From Limnohabitans sp. MMS-10A-178 (GTDB lineage: Bacteria > Pseudomonadota > Gammaproteobacteria > Burkholderiales > Burkholderiaceae_C), in assembly GCF_003063375.1 (NCBI RefSeq), contig NZ_NERY01000003.1, positions 62,001-126,000 on the forward strand: a DNA stretch of 64,000 bases, given 5' to 3'. Within the stretch, counting starts at the first letter, position 1. Every line of letters begins with the position of its first letter. A model generated the notes under the pieces. It was given only the letters and a program-made list of their open reading frames with translations. It ran no database searches and was not told the DNA's origin. Below are positions 34,029-44,332 of this stretch, in pieces. A program made the translations under genes and the position numbers.

Positions 34029-36317
34029 TTGTATATCAAAAAAATTAGCCAACCCTCCGGCGCTCTCGATGAAATCGAGGGCAGCGTGCAAGGCCATCGC
34101 GATGGTCATGGCTTCCTCATTCGTGACGATGGCGATGGTGATATTTTTTTGCCGCCCAACGAAATGCGCGCGGTGTTGCACAAAGATCGTGTCAAGGTTC
34201 GCATTGTTCGGCAAGATCGCAAAGGCAGGCCCGAAGGCCGCGTGGTTGAAATCATTGAGCGACCTGCTCACCCCATCATTGGTCGTTTGCTCAACGAAGG
34301 TGGCATCTGGATTGTGGCCCCAGAAGACAAGCGCTACGGCCAAGACATTCTCATTCCCAAAGTGGGCATTGGCGCAGGCAAGCCAGGTCAAGTGGTGGTG
34401 GTTGAACTCACCGAACCGCCTGCATTGTTTGGCCAACCTGTGGGCCGCGTTAAAGAAGTGTTGGGCGAAATTGACGACCCCGGAATGGAAATTGACATTG
34501 CGGTTCGCAAGTACAGTGTGCCGCACGAATTTTCTGCTGCATGTTTGGAATTGGCGCGCGAGTTGCCCGACAAAGTGCGCCCACAAGATAGCAAAGACAG
34601 AATTGATTTAACCGACATACCCTTGGTCACCATCGACGGCGAAGACGCCCGCGATTTTGACGATGCGGTGTATTGCGAGCCAGCCAAAATTGGCAAGGCC
34701 AAGGGCTGGCGCTTGTTGGTGGCCATTGCCGATGTGAGCAACTATGTTCAAACCGGCAGCGCCATTGATATCGATGCCTACGACCGCGCTACCAGCGTGT
34801 ACTTTCCGCGCCGTGTCATTCCCATGCTGCCCGAAAAACTCTCCAATGGATTGTGCTCGCTCAATCCTGAAGTAGAGCGCTTGTGCATGGTGTGCGACAT
34901 GCTCATCACTGCCAAAGGCGACATTCACGCCTATCAGTTTTATCCGGCAGTGATGTACAGCCATGCACGCTTTACCTACACCGAAGTGGCCGCTATTTTG
35001 GCCAACACGCGCGGCCCTGAAGCCATCAAGCGCAAAGCGCGTGTGAATGATTTGCTCAACTTGCACGATGTGTACCGAGCGTTGTTGGCATCGCGCGCAG
35101 TGCGCGGTGCAGTCGATTTTGAAACCACCGAAACCCAAATCATTTGCGATGACAACGGCCGCATTGAGAAAATTGTGCCGCGCACGCGCACTGAAGCACA
35201 CCGCCTCATTGAAGAAGCCATGTTGGCTGCCAACGTGTGCAGCGCCGACTTTATTCAAAGCAGCAAGCACCCCGGTTTGTTCCGCGTTCACGAAGGGCCC
35301 ACCCCCGAGAAAAAAGATTTGCTGCGCAATTACCTCAAGGCATTGGGCTTGCCCTACACCGTGAGTGATGAGCCCAAGCCCAGCGAGTTTCAACACATAG
35401 CACAGGCCACCAAAGAGCGGCCCGATGCACAGCAAATTCACACCATGTTGCTGCGCTCGATGCAGCAAGCCATTTACACGCCCATCAACAGCGGGCACTT
35501 TGGCTTAGCGTATGAGGCTTACACGCACTTCACCAGCCCCATTCGCCGTTACCCCGACTTGCTGGTGCACCGCGTTATCAAAGCCATCTTGGCGCACAAA
35601 AAATACCAGCTGCCGGCATTGCCATTGCCTGGCGAAGCGCATGCCAAATTGGCCAAGCGCTTGCAGAAAAACAAAGCGGGCGCGCAGATGGACGATGCAC
35701 CGCGCATCAAAATGTCACCCGCCGAGCAGCAAGCTTGGGAAGCTGCCGGTTTGCATTGCAGTGCCAATGAGCGTCGCGCCGATGAAGCCAGCCGCGATGT
35801 AGAAGCATGGCTTAAATGCAAATACATGCGTGAGCATTTAGGCGAAGAGTTTTCGGGCTTGGTGACGTCAGCCACCAGCTTCGGAATTTTTGTCACCCTA
35901 GATACTTTGTATGTCGAAGGCTTGGTGCATATCACCGAGTTGGGGGGCGAATATTTCCGCTTCGATGAAGCGCGCCAAGAATTGCGCGGCGAGAGAACGG
36001 GTATTCGCTATGCCATTGGCACGCGCGTGCAAATTCAAGTTAGCCGTGTCGACTTAGATGGCCGCAAAATTGATTTCCGCTTGGTCAATCCTGCCGAAGA
36101 GTTTAGTGCGCGTCAATTGCGAGACAAAGGCGTGGCTAAGTCTGGTGCTGAGAGCACCAATGGCTCTAAAGGCAAACCCAAGTCTCGCCCCTTCAATGCC
36201 AGAAAAATGGACGGCATGGGTTTACCCAGCCGAAATGGCAAATCTGGCCCTGCAGGCGCACCGCCTAAATCTGCCGGTAAGAAAAAATCGAGCCAAGCTC
36301 GCAAATCTCGCCGTTAA
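34029..36317 (+). CDS. rnr: Ribonuclease R (form without N-terminal helix-turn-helix)
   Basis: 762 residues. Cold-shock-like domains ([24 protein letters not shown]) are followed by the RNB catalytic domain with [17 protein letters not shown], whose aspartates bind Mg, then [13 protein letters not shown] and an S1 domain ([16 protein letters not shown]). A basic Lys/Ser/Arg-rich tail of about 65 residues ends the protein. RNase R degrades structured RNA 3' to 5'. The winged-helix domain preceding the first cold-shock domain in E. coli is absent: upstream in-frame codons offer no standard start before a stop inside the tRNA. TTG 34029 is the earliest possible start. Confidence 0.92.
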   Translation: MYIKKISQPSGALDEIEGSVQGHRDGHGFLIRDDGDGDIFLPPNEMRAVLHKDRVKVRIVRQDRKGRPEGRVVEIIERPAHPIIGRLLNEGGIWIVAPEDKRYGQDILIPKVGIGAGKPGQVVVVELTEPPALFGQPVGRVKEVLGEIDDPGMEIDIAVRKYSVPHEFSAACLELARELPDKVRPQDSKDRIDLTDIPLVTIDGEDARDFDDAVYCEPAKIGKAKGWRLLVAIADVSNYVQTGSAIDIDAYDRATSVYFPRRVIPMLPEKLSNGLCSLNPEVERLCMVCDMLITAKGDIHAYQFYPAVMYSHARFTYTEVAAILANTRGPEAIKRKARVNDLLNLHDVYRALLASRAVRGAVDFETTETQIICDDNGRIEKIVPRTRTEAHRLIEEAMLAANVCSADFIQSSKHPGLFRVHEGPTPEKKDLLRNYLKALGLPYTVSDEPKPSEFQHIAQATKERPDAQQIHTMLLRSMQQAIYTPINSGHFGLAYEAYTHFTSPIRRYPDLLVHRVIKAILAHKKYQLPALPLPGEAHAKLAKRLQKNKAGAQMDDAPRIKMSPAEQQAWEAAGLHCSANERRADEASRDVEAWLKCKYMREHLGEEFSGLVTSATSFGIFVTLDTLYVEGLVHITELGGEYFRFDEARQELRGERTGIRYAIGTRVQIQVSRVDLDGRKIDFRLVNPAEEFSARQLRDKGVAKSGAESTNGSKGKPKSRPFNARKMDGMGLPSRNGKSGPAGAPPKSAGKKKSSQARKSRR

Positions 36318-36351
36318 TTCGGCTGACTTTTTTACTAAGGAGACAACTCGC

Positions 36352-37116
36352 ATGACACAAAGTTCCAAAATTGCCATCGTCACAGGCGCTGGTTCAGGCA
36401 TTGGCAAAGCCACCGCATTGGCCTTGTTGAACGCTGGCTGGTCTGTTGTTTTGGCAGGCCGACGTGTGGCCAATTTGGAAGAAGTTGTGGCTGAGGCCAA
36501 AGCCATCAACCCCAATTTCAATGTGCTGGCGGTGCCCACCGATGTCACCCAAGAAGACTCTGTGGCAAACTTGTTTGCACAGTGCGTCAAAACGTTTGGC
36601 CGCGTCGATTTGCTGTTCAACAATGCAGGCGTGAGCACGCCCGCCATTCCCTTGCCCGAACTCAGCTTGGACATGTGGAAGGGTGTGGTCGATACCAACC
36701 TGACAGGTATGTTCTTGTGCATTCGCGAAGCCTTCCGTGTGATGAAAGACCAGAAGCCCATGGGCGGCCGCATCATCAACAACGGCTCAATTTCGGCCAC
36801 CACACCGCGTCCGTTTTCAATTGCCTACACCTCCACCAAACATGCAGTGTCGGGCTTAACCAAAACGGCGTCTTTAGATGGCCGTCAGTACGATATTGCA
36901 GTGGGTCAAATTGATGTGGGCAATGCCGCCACCCCCATGGCCATGAAGATGGCCAAAGGCGTGCCTCAAGCCAACCTTGAAATCAAAGCAGAGCCTTTGA
37001 TGGATGTGGCCTTGGTGGGTACTTCTGTGGTTTACATGGCCAGCTTGCCGCTAGAAGCCAACGTGATGTTCCATACCGTGATGGCTACCAAGATGCCGTT
37101 TGCGGGCCGCGGATAA
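36352..37116 (+). CDS. Short-chain dehydrogenase/reductase
   Basis: 254 residues from ATG 36352, preceded by AAGGAG; the open frame further upstream only shadows rnr. [12 protein letters not shown] binds the nucleotide, NNAGVSTP follows, and the active site is [20 protein letters not shown] (Ser, Tyr, Lys). The final region [26 protein letters not shown] is conserved in a subgroup of SDRs of unknown substrate. Its last 32 bases overlap the converging nnr gene, an unusually long tail-to-tail overlap. Confidence 0.85.
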   Translation: MTQSSKIAIVTGAGSGIGKATALALLNAGWSVVLAGRRVANLEEVVAEAKAINPNFNVLAVPTDVTQEDSVANLFAQCVKTFGRVDLLFNNAGVSTPAIPLPELSLDMWKGVVDTNLTGMFLCIREAFRVMKDQKPMGGRIINNGSISATTPRPFSIAYTSTKHAVSGLTKTASLDGRQYDIAVGQIDVGNAATPMAMKMAKGVPQANLEIKAEPLMDVALVGTSVVYMASLPLEANVMFHTVMATKMPFAGRG

Positions 37117-38647
37117 GTTCTGCCAGCTTGCCTGCTGTCAAGGTGGGCAAGCGCGAAAAGCGCCAATCATCGGCCACTTGGCCGTGTTCAAAAACGGCAG
37201 CGCAGGCCGCTTCAAAATCTGACAGTCCTTGTGCCATGCGTGCGCCCAACAAGCCTGCCAGTACATCGCCTGTGCCGCCAGTTGCCAAGCCCGCATTGCC
37301 TGTGGGGTTGATGATGCTTGTTTGACCTGTTTTGGCAATCACTGTGCCAGAACCCTTTAGAACCACTGTGCACTTCAAATCTTCAGCCAAAGTTTGGGCT
37401 GCAAAGAGTCTGTCGTTTTGAACTTCTGTGCTGCTGGTGTTGAGCAGTCTTGCAGCTTCTAGAGGGTGGGGTGTGATTACTGTGGACAATTTTTTGGTGG
37501 CACGCAAGCGCAGCAAATCACGCAGCCATGGATCTTTGGAAATGGCATTGAGTGCATCTGCATCCAGTATCAAGTGCACACTTTCTTGAAGCACTTTGGG
37601 CAAAACTTGGCGCACTGCCTCGCCGCCGCCACATCCGCAAACGATGGTGCCTGCCTTTAAATTCAGCGCCGCAAAATTGCGTTGCATCACCTCTGCCAAG
37701 ACAGGCGTGTGCAAAGCAGAATTTGAATCGGATGGTAAGTAACAAGCCATCACACGACCTGCACCAGCATGCAGTGCGGCTGAAGCCGCTAAATCGACAG
37801 CGCCGCTCATGCCCATGCCTCGCAAGGCTACAGATTCGCCGCCCACAATGGCCACATCACCAAAGCTTCCTTTGTGGCTGGCGTGCAGGGGCTTTGAAAC
37901 CTTGCGCGCGGGTGCGTTCAATTGGGCAGCTGGCGTAACACTTTTTTGCAGGTCTTCGCACCCCAAAGTTTCTAACCATTGTGTGCCGCACGCGTCTCTG
38001 CCATGCGCGGTAAAGCAGCCGGGTTTTGCCGTTAGCAACTGCAGCGTGTGCTTGGCTTGAATGTGCAAGCCATTCGACATATTTTGAAACTGCCCGGTGT
38101 TGGCATTCAGGCCCGAGGGCACGTCCACGGCCAACACGTCTGCGCCTAACTGGTAAAGGCCATCAATCCAAGTTTGCATCAGGGTTTCGAAGGGCGAGGG
38201 CGATGCAGACTCAGTTGTGGTTGCCGTTGCCGTCGACCGCAGCCCAATGCCCAACATGGCATCAATGCACAAGTCATTTAAATCAAGCTCATCTGGCAAG
38301 GTGGCTTGCACCGCAATGCCTAAAGCATTCACACATGCCAATGCCTTGGCCGCATCAGCGGGCCTTTTCAATTCAGGCTGCCAAAGCACCACGCGCACTT
38401 CACGCCCCCATTCATGCAAATGCTTGGCTGCTTCCAGACCATCGCCACCGTTGTGGCCTGGTCCGCAGAAAACCCAATAACAGGGGGCAAAAGGTTTGAT
38501 GGCCAGTGCCAATTTGGCCACTGCCAAACCAGCTTGCGCCATCAAGCTGGGGCCAGAGTTGACTCGTGCCAAACCCAGGCTTTCAAGCTGGCGTGTCTGC
38601 GCTACATCGAACAATGCAAGCGGTTCTTGCCAGTTGATTTTTTTCAA
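37085..38647 (-). CDS. nnr: Bifunctional NAD(P)HX epimerase/ADP-dependent dehydratase
   Basis: 520 residues with two domains. Residues 1-230 are the epimerase (NnrE/YjeF-N): [17 protein letters not shown] and [12 protein letters not shown]. Residues 260-520 are the ribokinase-like dehydratase (NnrD): [40 protein letters not shown], and [19 protein letters not shown]. Together they repair hydrated NADH and NADPH. The start overlaps the amidase stop by four bases, so the amidase and nnr are cotranscribed. Confidence 0.93.
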   Translation of the reverse strand: MKKINWQEPLALFDVAQTRQLESLGLARVNSGPSLMAQAGLAVAKLALAIKPFAPCYWVFCGPGHNGGDGLEAAKHLHEWGREVRVVLWQPELKRPADAAKALACVNALGIAVQATLPDELDLNDLCIDAMLGIGLRSTATATTTESASPSPFETLMQTWIDGLYQLGADVLAVDVPSGLNANTGQFQNMSNGLHIQAKHTLQLLTAKPGCFTAHGRDACGTQWLETLGCEDLQKSVTPAAQLNAPARKVSKPLHASHKGSFGDVAIVGGESVALRGMGMSGAVDLAASAALHAGAGRVMACYLPSDSNSALHTPVLAEVMQRNFAALNLKAGTIVCGCGGGEAVRQVLPKVLQESVHLILDADALNAISKDPWLRDLLRLRATKKLSTVITPHPLEAARLLNTSSTEVQNDRLFAAQTLAEDLKCTVVLKGSGTVIAKTGQTSIINPTGNAGLATGGTGDVLAGLLGARMAQGLSDFEAACAAVFEHGQVADDWRFSRLPTLTAGKLAELIRGPQTASW

Positions 38648-39999
38648 GCGGGCCTCAATGCCGATTCAATGGCCAAAGAAATGTTCAGGATCTGGTCGTC
38701 CTTCATGGGGCCTTGCCAAATCATGAGGCTGGTAGGCAATTCACCCGCATGGTGCATTGGCAAAGACAAAGCGCAACCGTCCAACATGTTGACCACGCTG
38801 GTGTTTCGGAGAAGCAAGCCATTGGCTTTGAAAAATACCTCGTCTCTTTCAGCGCCCGGCGCAACACTTTCAAGGGTGGGGCCTTCGATGGGTACTGTGG
38901 GTGACAGTGCGGCATCGTACTGGTTCAACTGGGCTTGCATTTTGGCAATCCAAGCGGTTCTGCCAACTTGTAAATCCAAATATTCATGCGCCATGATGCT
39001 GGCACCTCGCAAGATACGCGCTGCCACACGGGGGTCGTATTGCGCTTGGCTTTGGGCCAATAAGTGTCGATGCCAGGTGTAGCTTTCTGCTGCACTGAAG
39101 TTGGCCGTCGCCAAGAGCCCAGCCAGTTCGTTGATCTCTTGGAGGGGTATTTCTATCAGTTGTGCGCCGGCCTTCGAAAGCCTTGACAGGCTTCGCTCCC
39201 AGGCGCTTTGAACCCCAGCTGTCATGCCATCAAGCATCAATTGTGTTGGAACGGCCAAACGGTAGCTTGAAAGAGTTCGAGACGACCGCGAGACCTTCCT
39301 GCTGGCCAAAATCTCATGGGTCAAAATGGCGTCGCGCACACTGCGGGTCATGGCGCAAACGGTGTCCATGGTGGTCGACAAAGGCAACGCGCCTTGGGTT
39401 GGTACTAGGCGGGCTGTGTTTTTAAATCCGACAATGCCATTCAAGGCTGCAGGGATGCGAATGGAGCCGCCCGTGTCGGAGCCTAGGCCAATAAAGGCTG
39501 CACCGGTGGACACCGAAACAGCCGCGCCGGAAGAGGAGCCACCAGGCACATGGCCTTGCCCGTTGCTCAAAACCGCTTTGTCTGCAACGGCGTCCCAGGC
39601 CGCCGGTGTGCCGTAATGCGGGTTGTTTCCCATACCCGAAAAAGCAAACTCCACCATATTGGTTCGGCCCAAAAAGGCACCTCCGCCCAGCTTCAAGCGG
39701 GCCACGGCGGAGCAGTCGGCCTTGGCAGCAGCCGCGCCTTGGAGAACCGTCGAGCCAGCCAAGGTGGGGCTGCCCGCCACGTCAAACAAGTCTTTGACCG
39801 AAAAAGCAAGGCCTTTGAGGGGGGCGTTGAGCAAGCTTGGCTCTTTCAAATACGCAGGCGGCTCTGTTGGCTCTAGGGCCATGAATACCTTGTCGCAGGC
39901 TGAGGATCTGGCCAATTCTTGGCTTTGTTGCCATTCGGCCAATGGGCTGGTCTTTTGTTGAGCGAGTGCTTCCAGGGTGGCAATCAGGTCTTGGCGCAT
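38644..39999 (-). CDS. Amidase-signature-family amidohydrolase
   Basis: 451 residues with the Ser-Ser-Lys triad of amidase signature enzymes: catalytic Lys in AFSVKDLFDVAG, the glycine/serine loop GGSSSGAAVSV and GLGSDTGGSIRIPAAL with the nucleophile Ser. GFKNTARLVPTQGALPLSTTMDTV follows. It hydrolyses an amide; it is not GatA, since there is no gatC/gatB neighbour and the sequence is shorter. The substrate is unknown. Lies upstream of nnr on the same strand and divergent from rpsB. Confidence 0.85.
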   Translation of the reverse strand: MRQDLIATLEALAQQKTSPLAEWQQSQELARSSACDKVFMALEPTEPPAYLKEPSLLNAPLKGLAFSVKDLFDVAGSPTLAGSTVLQGAAAAKADCSAVARLKLGGGAFLGRTNMVEFAFSGMGNNPHYGTPAAWDAVADKAVLSNGQGHVPGGSSSGAAVSVSTGAAFIGLGSDTGGSIRIPAALNGIVGFKNTARLVPTQGALPLSTTMDTVCAMTRSVRDAILTHEILASRKVSRSSRTLSSYRLAVPTQLMLDGMTAGVQSAWERSLSRLSKAGAQLIEIPLQEINELAGLLATANFSAAESYTWHRHLLAQSQAQYDPRVAARILRGASIMAHEYLDLQVGRTAWIAKMQAQLNQYDAALSPTVPIEGPTLESVAPGAERDEVFFKANGLLLRNTSVVNMLDGCALSLPMHHAGELPTSLMIWQGPMKDDQILNISLAIESALRPA

Positions 40000-40030
40000 G
40001 GTTGGTAGGGGGGGGATGGGTGATTAAAGA

Positions 40031-40050
40031 GTGTAGAAGAGTGTAGAAGA
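40031..40050 (+). repeat. Two 10-bp tandem copies of GTGTAGAAGA
   Basis: A perfect dimer directly upstream of the rpsB promoter region, between the amidase start and the rpsB leader. Too short and isolated to be a CRISPR or other array. Confidence 0.8.
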
Positions 40051-40083
40051 AGGGGGCTGGGCAGGGAAAAGCGCAATTTGGGA

Positions 40084-40092
40084 TGCTATACT
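40084..40092 (+). promoter_or_regulatory. Probable rpsB-tsf promoter (extended -10)
   Basis: TGCTATACT is an extended -10 (TGn plus TATACT at 40087-40092). The -35 position (around 40064-40069, GGGAAA) is weak, which the extended -10 can offset. The resulting leader is about 147 bases. Confidence 0.5.
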
Positions 40093-40103
40093 CGACAGGC
40101 TTA

Positions 40104-40216
40104 GCAGGAATTTCCCTGCAAGTAAATCGCAAACCGGCTCCTTCAAGGTGTTGGTTGTTTGAGAACAGCCCTGATGCATTCCAAGGCCCATCCCAAACAT
40201 CCGATGTGTGAGCCGG
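40104..40216 (+). promoter_or_regulatory. rpsB: Structured rpsB leader (putative S2 autoregulatory site)
   Basis: The leader can form GCAGG/CCTGC (40104-40108 with 40115-40119) and a long-range pairing CCGGCTC (40134-40140) with GAGCCGG (40210-40216) just before the Shine-Dalgarno. In other proteobacteria S2 represses its own mRNA through the rpsB 5' region; this structure could do the same. The fold is by eye, not calculated. Confidence 0.45.
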
Positions 40217-40245
40217 ATTTTAGACCCAACCTTTGGAGAAACAAT

Positions 40246-40998
40246 ATGTCCGTTACTATGCGCGAAATGCTGGAAGCCGGTGTGCACTTTGGCCACCAAA
40301 CCCGCTTCTGGAACCCCAAGATGTCCCCCTTCATCTTCGGTCACCGCAACAAAATTCACATCATCAACTTGGAAAAATCTTTGCCGATGTTCCAAGACGC
40401 ATTGAAGTTCGTCAAACAACTCTCTGCAAACCGCGGCAACATCCTCATGGTTGGCACCAAGCGCCAAGCCCGTGAAACCGTAGCCGCTGAAGCTCAGCGC
40501 GCAGGCGTGCCTTACGTTGACCAACGCTGGTTGGGCGGCATGCTCACCAACTTCAAAACTGTCAAGACTTCCATCAAGCGCTTGAATGACATGAAGGCTC
40601 AGCAAGAAGTCGGCCTCGACTCTTTGAGCAAAAAAGAACAACTCATGTTCAAACGTGAAATCGAGAAGCTTGAAAAAGACATCGGTGGCATTCAAGACAT
40701 GGCCACATTGCCCGACGCCATCTTCGTGATCGACGTGGGTTACCACAAGATTGCCATTTTGGAAGCCAAGAAATTGGGCATCCCACTCATCGGCGTGGTT
40801 GACTCCAACCACTCACCGGAAGGCATCGACTACATCATTCCAGGTAACGACGACTCTTCCAAAGCCGTTACCTTGTACGCTCGCGGCATTGCCGACGCCA
40901 TCATTGAAGGCCGTGCTAACGCCGTTCAAGACGTGGTCAATGCTGTGGCCGCCGAAGGCGCAGACGAATTCGTTGAAGTGCAAGAAGCTTCTGCTTAA
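40246..40998 (+). CDS. rpsB: 30S ribosomal protein S2
   Basis: 250 residues. [22 protein letters not shown] is the diagnostic S2 start; [18 protein letters not shown] and [22 protein letters not shown] complete the match. ATG 40246 has GGAGAA upstream; the longer open frame from 40159 is leader sequence. S2 binds late to the 30S head. It is followed by a strong terminator, through which tsf may be partly transcribed as in other bacteria. Confidence 0.97.
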   Translation: MSVTMREMLEAGVHFGHQTRFWNPKMSPFIFGHRNKIHIINLEKSLPMFQDALKFVKQLSANRGNILMVGTKRQARETVAAEAQRAGVPYVDQRWLGGMLTNFKTVKTSIKRLNDMKAQQEVGLDSLSKKEQLMFKREIEKLEKDIGGIQDMATLPDAIFVIDVGYHKIAILEAKKLGIPLIGVVDSNHSPEGIDYIIPGNDDSSKAVTLYARGIADAIIEGRANAVQDVVNAVAAEGADEFVEVQEASA

Positions 40999-41015
40999 TG
41001 CCCTCTCATCCTGAG

Positions 41016-41042
41016 AAAAGGGGCTTCTTGCCCCTTTTTTTT
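41016..41042 (+). terminator. Terminator/attenuator between rpsB and tsf
   Basis: AAAAGGGGC pairs with GCCCCTTTT across TTCTT, followed by more T residues to 41042. A complete rho-independent terminator, so tsf probably also has its own promoter. Confidence 0.9.
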
Positions 41043-41050
41043 AACCTGAG

Positions 41051-41099
41051 TTGCACTGAGTTTTTATCAATTTTTAATTAGTTCGAACCTTAATTCGAA
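41051..41099 (+). promoter_or_regulatory. Candidate tsf promoter and TTCGAA pair
   Basis: TTGCAC (41051-41056) and TTAATT/TAATTA (41074-41080) are spaced 17-18 bases. Two copies of the self-complementary TTCGAA follow at 41082-41087 and 41094-41099, overlapping the predicted start of the transcript. Weak evidence. Confidence 0.35.
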
Positions 41100-41118
41100 G
41101 ACGAAACGGAGAAATCAA

Positions 41119-42009
41119 ATGGCTATTACCGCAAGCATGGTCGCTGAACTGCGCGCTAAAACCGATGCCCCCATGATGGAATGCAAAAAAGCTCTCACTG
41201 AAGCCGATGGCGACATGGCCAAAGCAGAAGAGTTGCTGCGCGTTAAGTTGGGTACAAAAGCTGGCAAAGCCGCTTCCCGCGTTACCGCAGAAGGCGTGAT
41301 CGTTGCTTACACAGAAGGCAACACTGGCGCCATGCTCGAAGTCAACTGCGAAACAGACTTTGTGACCAAAAACGACAGCTTCTTGGCCTTGGCCAATGCC
41401 GCTGCCAAGTTGGCTGCCTTGAACAACCCAGCCGACGTGGCTGCTTTGGGCGAACTGCCTTACAGCCAAGACGGCTTCGGTCCTACATTGGAAGAAGTTC
41501 GCAAGGGCCTGATTGGCAAAATTGGCGAAAACATGAGCTTCCGCCGCTTCAAGCGCGTGGCCGGTGGCGCCCAAATTGCCACTTACTTGCACGGCACCCG
41601 CATTGGAGTGTTGGTTGAATACGAAGGCAAAGACACAGCTGCCAAAGACGTTGCCATGCACGTGGCCGCCATGAAGCCCGTGGCCTTGACCAGCAACGAC
41701 GTGCCTGCCGACCTCATCGAAAAAGAGCGTTCAGTGGCCACCGCCAAGGCTGCCGAGTCTGGCAAGCCTGCCGACATCGCCGCCAAGATGATCGAAGGTT
41801 CTGTTCAGAAATACCTCAAAGAAGTGTCTTTGAACAACCAAACTTTTGTGAAAAACGACAAGCAAACCGTTGAGCAAATGCTCAAAGCCGAAGCCACCCA
41901 AGTCAAAGCTTTCACTTTGTACGTGGTGGGTGAGGGCATTGAGAAGAAGGTTGACGACTTTGCGGCCGAAGTGGCTGCGCAAGTGGCTGCCGCTCAAAAC
42001 GCCGGCTAA
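41119..42009 (+). CDS. tsf: Translation elongation factor Ts
   Basis: 296 residues. The UBA-like N-domain [30 protein letters not shown] is followed by the core with [10 protein letters not shown], the part contacting EF-Tu. It catalyses GDP release from EF-Tu. Preceded by GGAG; followed by an intergenic hairpin and pyrH 74 bases later. Confidence 0.97.
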   Translation: MAITASMVAELRAKTDAPMMECKKALTEADGDMAKAEELLRVKLGTKAGKAASRVTAEGVIVAYTEGNTGAMLEVNCETDFVTKNDSFLALANAAAKLAALNNPADVAALGELPYSQDGFGPTLEEVRKGLIGKIGENMSFRRFKRVAGGAQIATYLHGTRIGVLVEYEGKDTAAKDVAMHVAAMKPVALTSNDVPADLIEKERSVATAKAAESGKPADIAAKMIEGSVQKYLKEVSLNNQTFVKNDKQTVEQMLKAEATQVKAFTLYVVGEGIEKKVDDFAAEVAAQVAAAQNAG

Positions 42010-42026
42010 AACCCGGGTAAACAGGG

Positions 42027-42042
42027 TCGCCCGAAAGGGCGA
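42027..42042 (+). terminator. Hairpin between tsf and pyrH without a T-run
   Basis: TCGCCC and GGGCGA flank a GAAA tetraloop. No U-tract follows, so it may act as an mRNA processing or stability element rather than a terminator. Confidence 0.5.
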
Positions 42043-42083
42043 TTCAACGCTAAACTTCAATCTGTCTTTATGAGGAGCCCTGA

Positions 42084-42806
42084 ATGACCATTGCCAAACC
42101 AGCCCACAAGCGTATTTTGCTCAAGCTGTCAGGTGAGGCTCTGATGGGTGACGATCAATTCGGTATCAACCGCGCCACCATTGTTCGCATGGTGGAAGAA
42201 ATTGCAGAAGTTACCCGTCTGGGTGTGCAAGTGGCCGTGGTCATTGGCGGCGGCAACATTTTCAGGGGCGTGGCTGGCGGCGCTGTCGGTATGGACCGCG
42301 CCACCGCCGACTACATGGGCATGTTGGCCACCGTCATGAATTCTTTGGCCCTGGCCGACTCCATGGACAAAGCGGGTCTGACTGCCCGCGTCATGTCGGC
42401 CATTGCCATTGAACAAGTGGTAGAGCCCTATGTTCGCCCCAAGGCCCTTCAGTACCTTGAAGAAGGCAAAGTGGTTATTTTTGCAGCCGGCACCGGCAAT
42501 CCCTTCTTCACCACCGACACGGCCGCTGCTTTGCGGGGTGCCGAAATTGGTGCCGAGTTGGTGCTCAAAGCCACCAAAGTAGACGGTGTTTATTCCGCCG
42601 ATCCCAAAAAGGATCCCAATGCCACGCGTTACAGCAAGATCTCTTTTGATCAAGCCATCTCAGAAAACTTAGGCATCATGGACGCCACGGCTTTTGCGCT
42701 GTGCCGCGACCAAAAACTGCCCGTCAAAGTGTTCTCTATTTTCAAGCATGGCGCATTCAAGCGTGTGGTCATGGGCGAAGACGAGGGCACTTTGGTCTAT
42801 GTTTAA
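42084..42806 (+). CDS. pyrH: Uridylate kinase
   Basis: 240 residues. [25 protein letters not shown] and [16 protein letters not shown] are the amino-acid-kinase motifs specific to bacterial hexameric UMP kinase; [14 protein letters not shown] follows. It phosphorylates UMP to UDP and is feedback-controlled by UTP and GTP. A GAGGAG site precedes ATG 42084. Part of the tsf-pyrH-frr run. Confidence 0.97.
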   Translation: MTIAKPAHKRILLKLSGEALMGDDQFGINRATIVRMVEEIAEVTRLGVQVAVVIGGGNIFRGVAGGAVGMDRATADYMGMLATVMNSLALADSMDKAGLTARVMSAIAIEQVVEPYVRPKALQYLEEGKVVIFAAGTGNPFFTTDTAAALRGAEIGAELVLKATKVDGVYSADPKKDPNATRYSKISFDQAISENLGIMDATAFALCRDQKLPVKVFSIFKHGAFKRVVMGEDEGTLVYV

Positions 42807-42866
42807 TTCTTGACCCCGCCACTGAACCTGAATCTGATCCTAAATCGTTAGGCCCCGGAGAATCTC

Positions 42867-43427
42867 ATGAGCTTAGAAGACATCAAGAAAACCACGCAAA
42901 ACAAAATGGACCAGTCCATTGCAGCGTTTAAAAACAACCTCACCAAAATTCGCACTGGCCGTGCCAACCCCGCCATTTTGGACACCATTCAAGTCGACTA
43001 TTACGGCTCGACTGTGCCTTTGTCGCAAGTGGCCAATGTGTCGCTCATTGACTCGCGCACCATCAGTGTCCAGCCATGGGAGAAAAACATGGCGGCCAAA
43101 ATTGAAAAAGCCATTCGCGAAAGCGATTTGGGTTTGAATCCTGCTTCTATGGGCGATCTCATTCGCGTGCCCATGCCCCCCATGAGCGAAGAGCGCCGCC
43201 GCGAAATGACCAAGCTGGTTCGCACCGAAGGCGAGAACGCCAAAATTGCAGTGCGCAATTTGCGCCGCGATGCCAACGAATCGGTCAAAAAATTGGTCAA
43301 AGAAAAACTGGCTTCTGAAGACGAACAAAAACGTTCAGAGGCTGAAGTGCAAAAAGTCACTGACAAACACATTGCCGAAATCGATCAGTTGATTGCTGGC
43401 AAAGAACAAGAAATCATGGCCGTTTGA
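42867..43427 (+). CDS. frr: Ribosome recycling factor
   Basis: 186 residues. The two-domain RRF is recognised by KTRTGRANP-like sequence ([13 protein letters not shown]), [17 protein letters not shown], and [39 protein letters not shown]-type helices. It splits post-termination ribosomes with EF-G. Normally followed by uppS; here cdsA begins only 34 bases after the stop. Confidence 0.97.
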   Translation: MSLEDIKKTTQNKMDQSIAAFKNNLTKIRTGRANPAILDTIQVDYYGSTVPLSQVANVSLIDSRTISVQPWEKNMAAKIEKAIRESDLGLNPASMGDLIRVPMPPMSEERRREMTKLVRTEGENAKIAVRNLRRDANESVKKLVKEKLASEDEQKRSEAEVQKVTDKHIAEIDQLIAGKEQEIMAV

Positions 43428-43461
43428 TGGCCGACCCGCATACCGGTCACGGGTTGATTTG

Positions 43462-44316
43462 ATGCTCAAGCAACGGATCATCACCGCACTTGCCTTGTTG
43501 GCTGTTTTATTGCCAGCCCTTTTTGCAGACACTCCCCAAGCCTTTTTAGTTTTGTCCATCCTGCTTATCGCTGCAGGGGCTTGGGAGTGGGCCAATATGA
43601 ACGGCTTGAGCCGCCTTCAAGCTGTCTTTTCTGGTTTGGCTTGCGCGGCCTTGTGTTGCTTGGCTTGGTGGTCAGGTTGGACCACTCAAACAAGCACATG
43701 GCTATGGTCTTTGGCAGGATCTGCTTGGGTGGGCATCACCGCTTGGATGCTGATGCGCGGCGTGCAGGGGTGGTCAGTGTGGCCACGCCAGTGGCGATGG
43801 GTTTTGGGTGTACTTCTCCTAAGTTTGGCTTGGCTTGCCATGGCGCAGGCCCGCACCGCCAGTGTGCAGCTCTTGTTGTCTATTTTTTGCGTGGTTTGGG
43901 CTGCCGATGTTTTTGCCTATTTCTTTGGCAGAGCCTTGGGCGGCAAAATCATTCACCGAAAACTGGCTCCCACCGTCAGTCCTGGCAAAAGTTGGGAAGG
44001 GGCCATCGGTGGATTGTTGGGCGTGTTTGCGTTAGCTTTTGCTTGGATGCAACTTGAGCAACATTACGAGTGGCCCGGAACAAGTTTTTTCTCGCACATG
44101 ATGTCGCACGGTTATTTTTTAGGTGCATTGAGTTTGATTTTTTTAACCGCCATGAGTGTGGTGGGCGATTTGGTGGAGTCTTTGGTCAAGCGCAGTGCCG
44201 GCGTCAAAGACAGCTCCAATCTGTTGCCAGGTCATGGCGGCGTGCTAGATCGACTCGATGCGCTGCTGCCAGCCTTGCCCATTGCCATGATGCTGATGCA
44301 TTGGCCAAAAGTTTAA
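43462..44316 (+). CDS. cdsA: Phosphatidate cytidylyltransferase
   Basis: 284 residues from ATG 43462; an upstream GTG frame overlaps frr and has no family support. About seven to eight membrane segments, ending with the family signature SVVGDLVESLVKRSAGVKDSSNLLPGHGGVLDRLD. It makes CDP-diacylglycerol, the phospholipid precursor, in the inner membrane. APTVSPGKSWEGAIGG is the second conserved block. Followed 16 bases later by dxr. Confidence 0.95.
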   Translation: MLKQRIITALALLAVLLPALFADTPQAFLVLSILLIAAGAWEWANMNGLSRLQAVFSGLACAALCCLAWWSGWTTQTSTWLWSLAGSAWVGITAWMLMRGVQGWSVWPRQWRWVLGVLLLSLAWLAMAQARTASVQLLLSIFCVVWAADVFAYFFGRALGGKIIHRKLAPTVSPGKSWEGAIGGLLGVFALAFAWMQLEQHYEWPGTSFFSHMMSHGYFLGALSLIFLTAMSVVGDLVESLVKRSAGVKDSSNLLPGHGGVLDRLDALLPALPIAMMLMHWPKV

Positions 44317-44332
44317 TCAGGTCATTTACCTT

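Noticed and set aside
34608-35498. 296-codon open frame on the minus strand
   Set aside because: Antisense to the RNB domain of rnr; no recognisable protein features.
36058-36351. N-terminal extension of the SDR gene
   Set aside because: Shadow of the rnr C-terminal tail; ATG 36352 has a strong ribosome site and fits the family start.
40031-40050. Tandem GTGTAGAAGA as a regulatory array
   Set aside because: Only two copies, with no matches nearby; kept as a simple repeat only.
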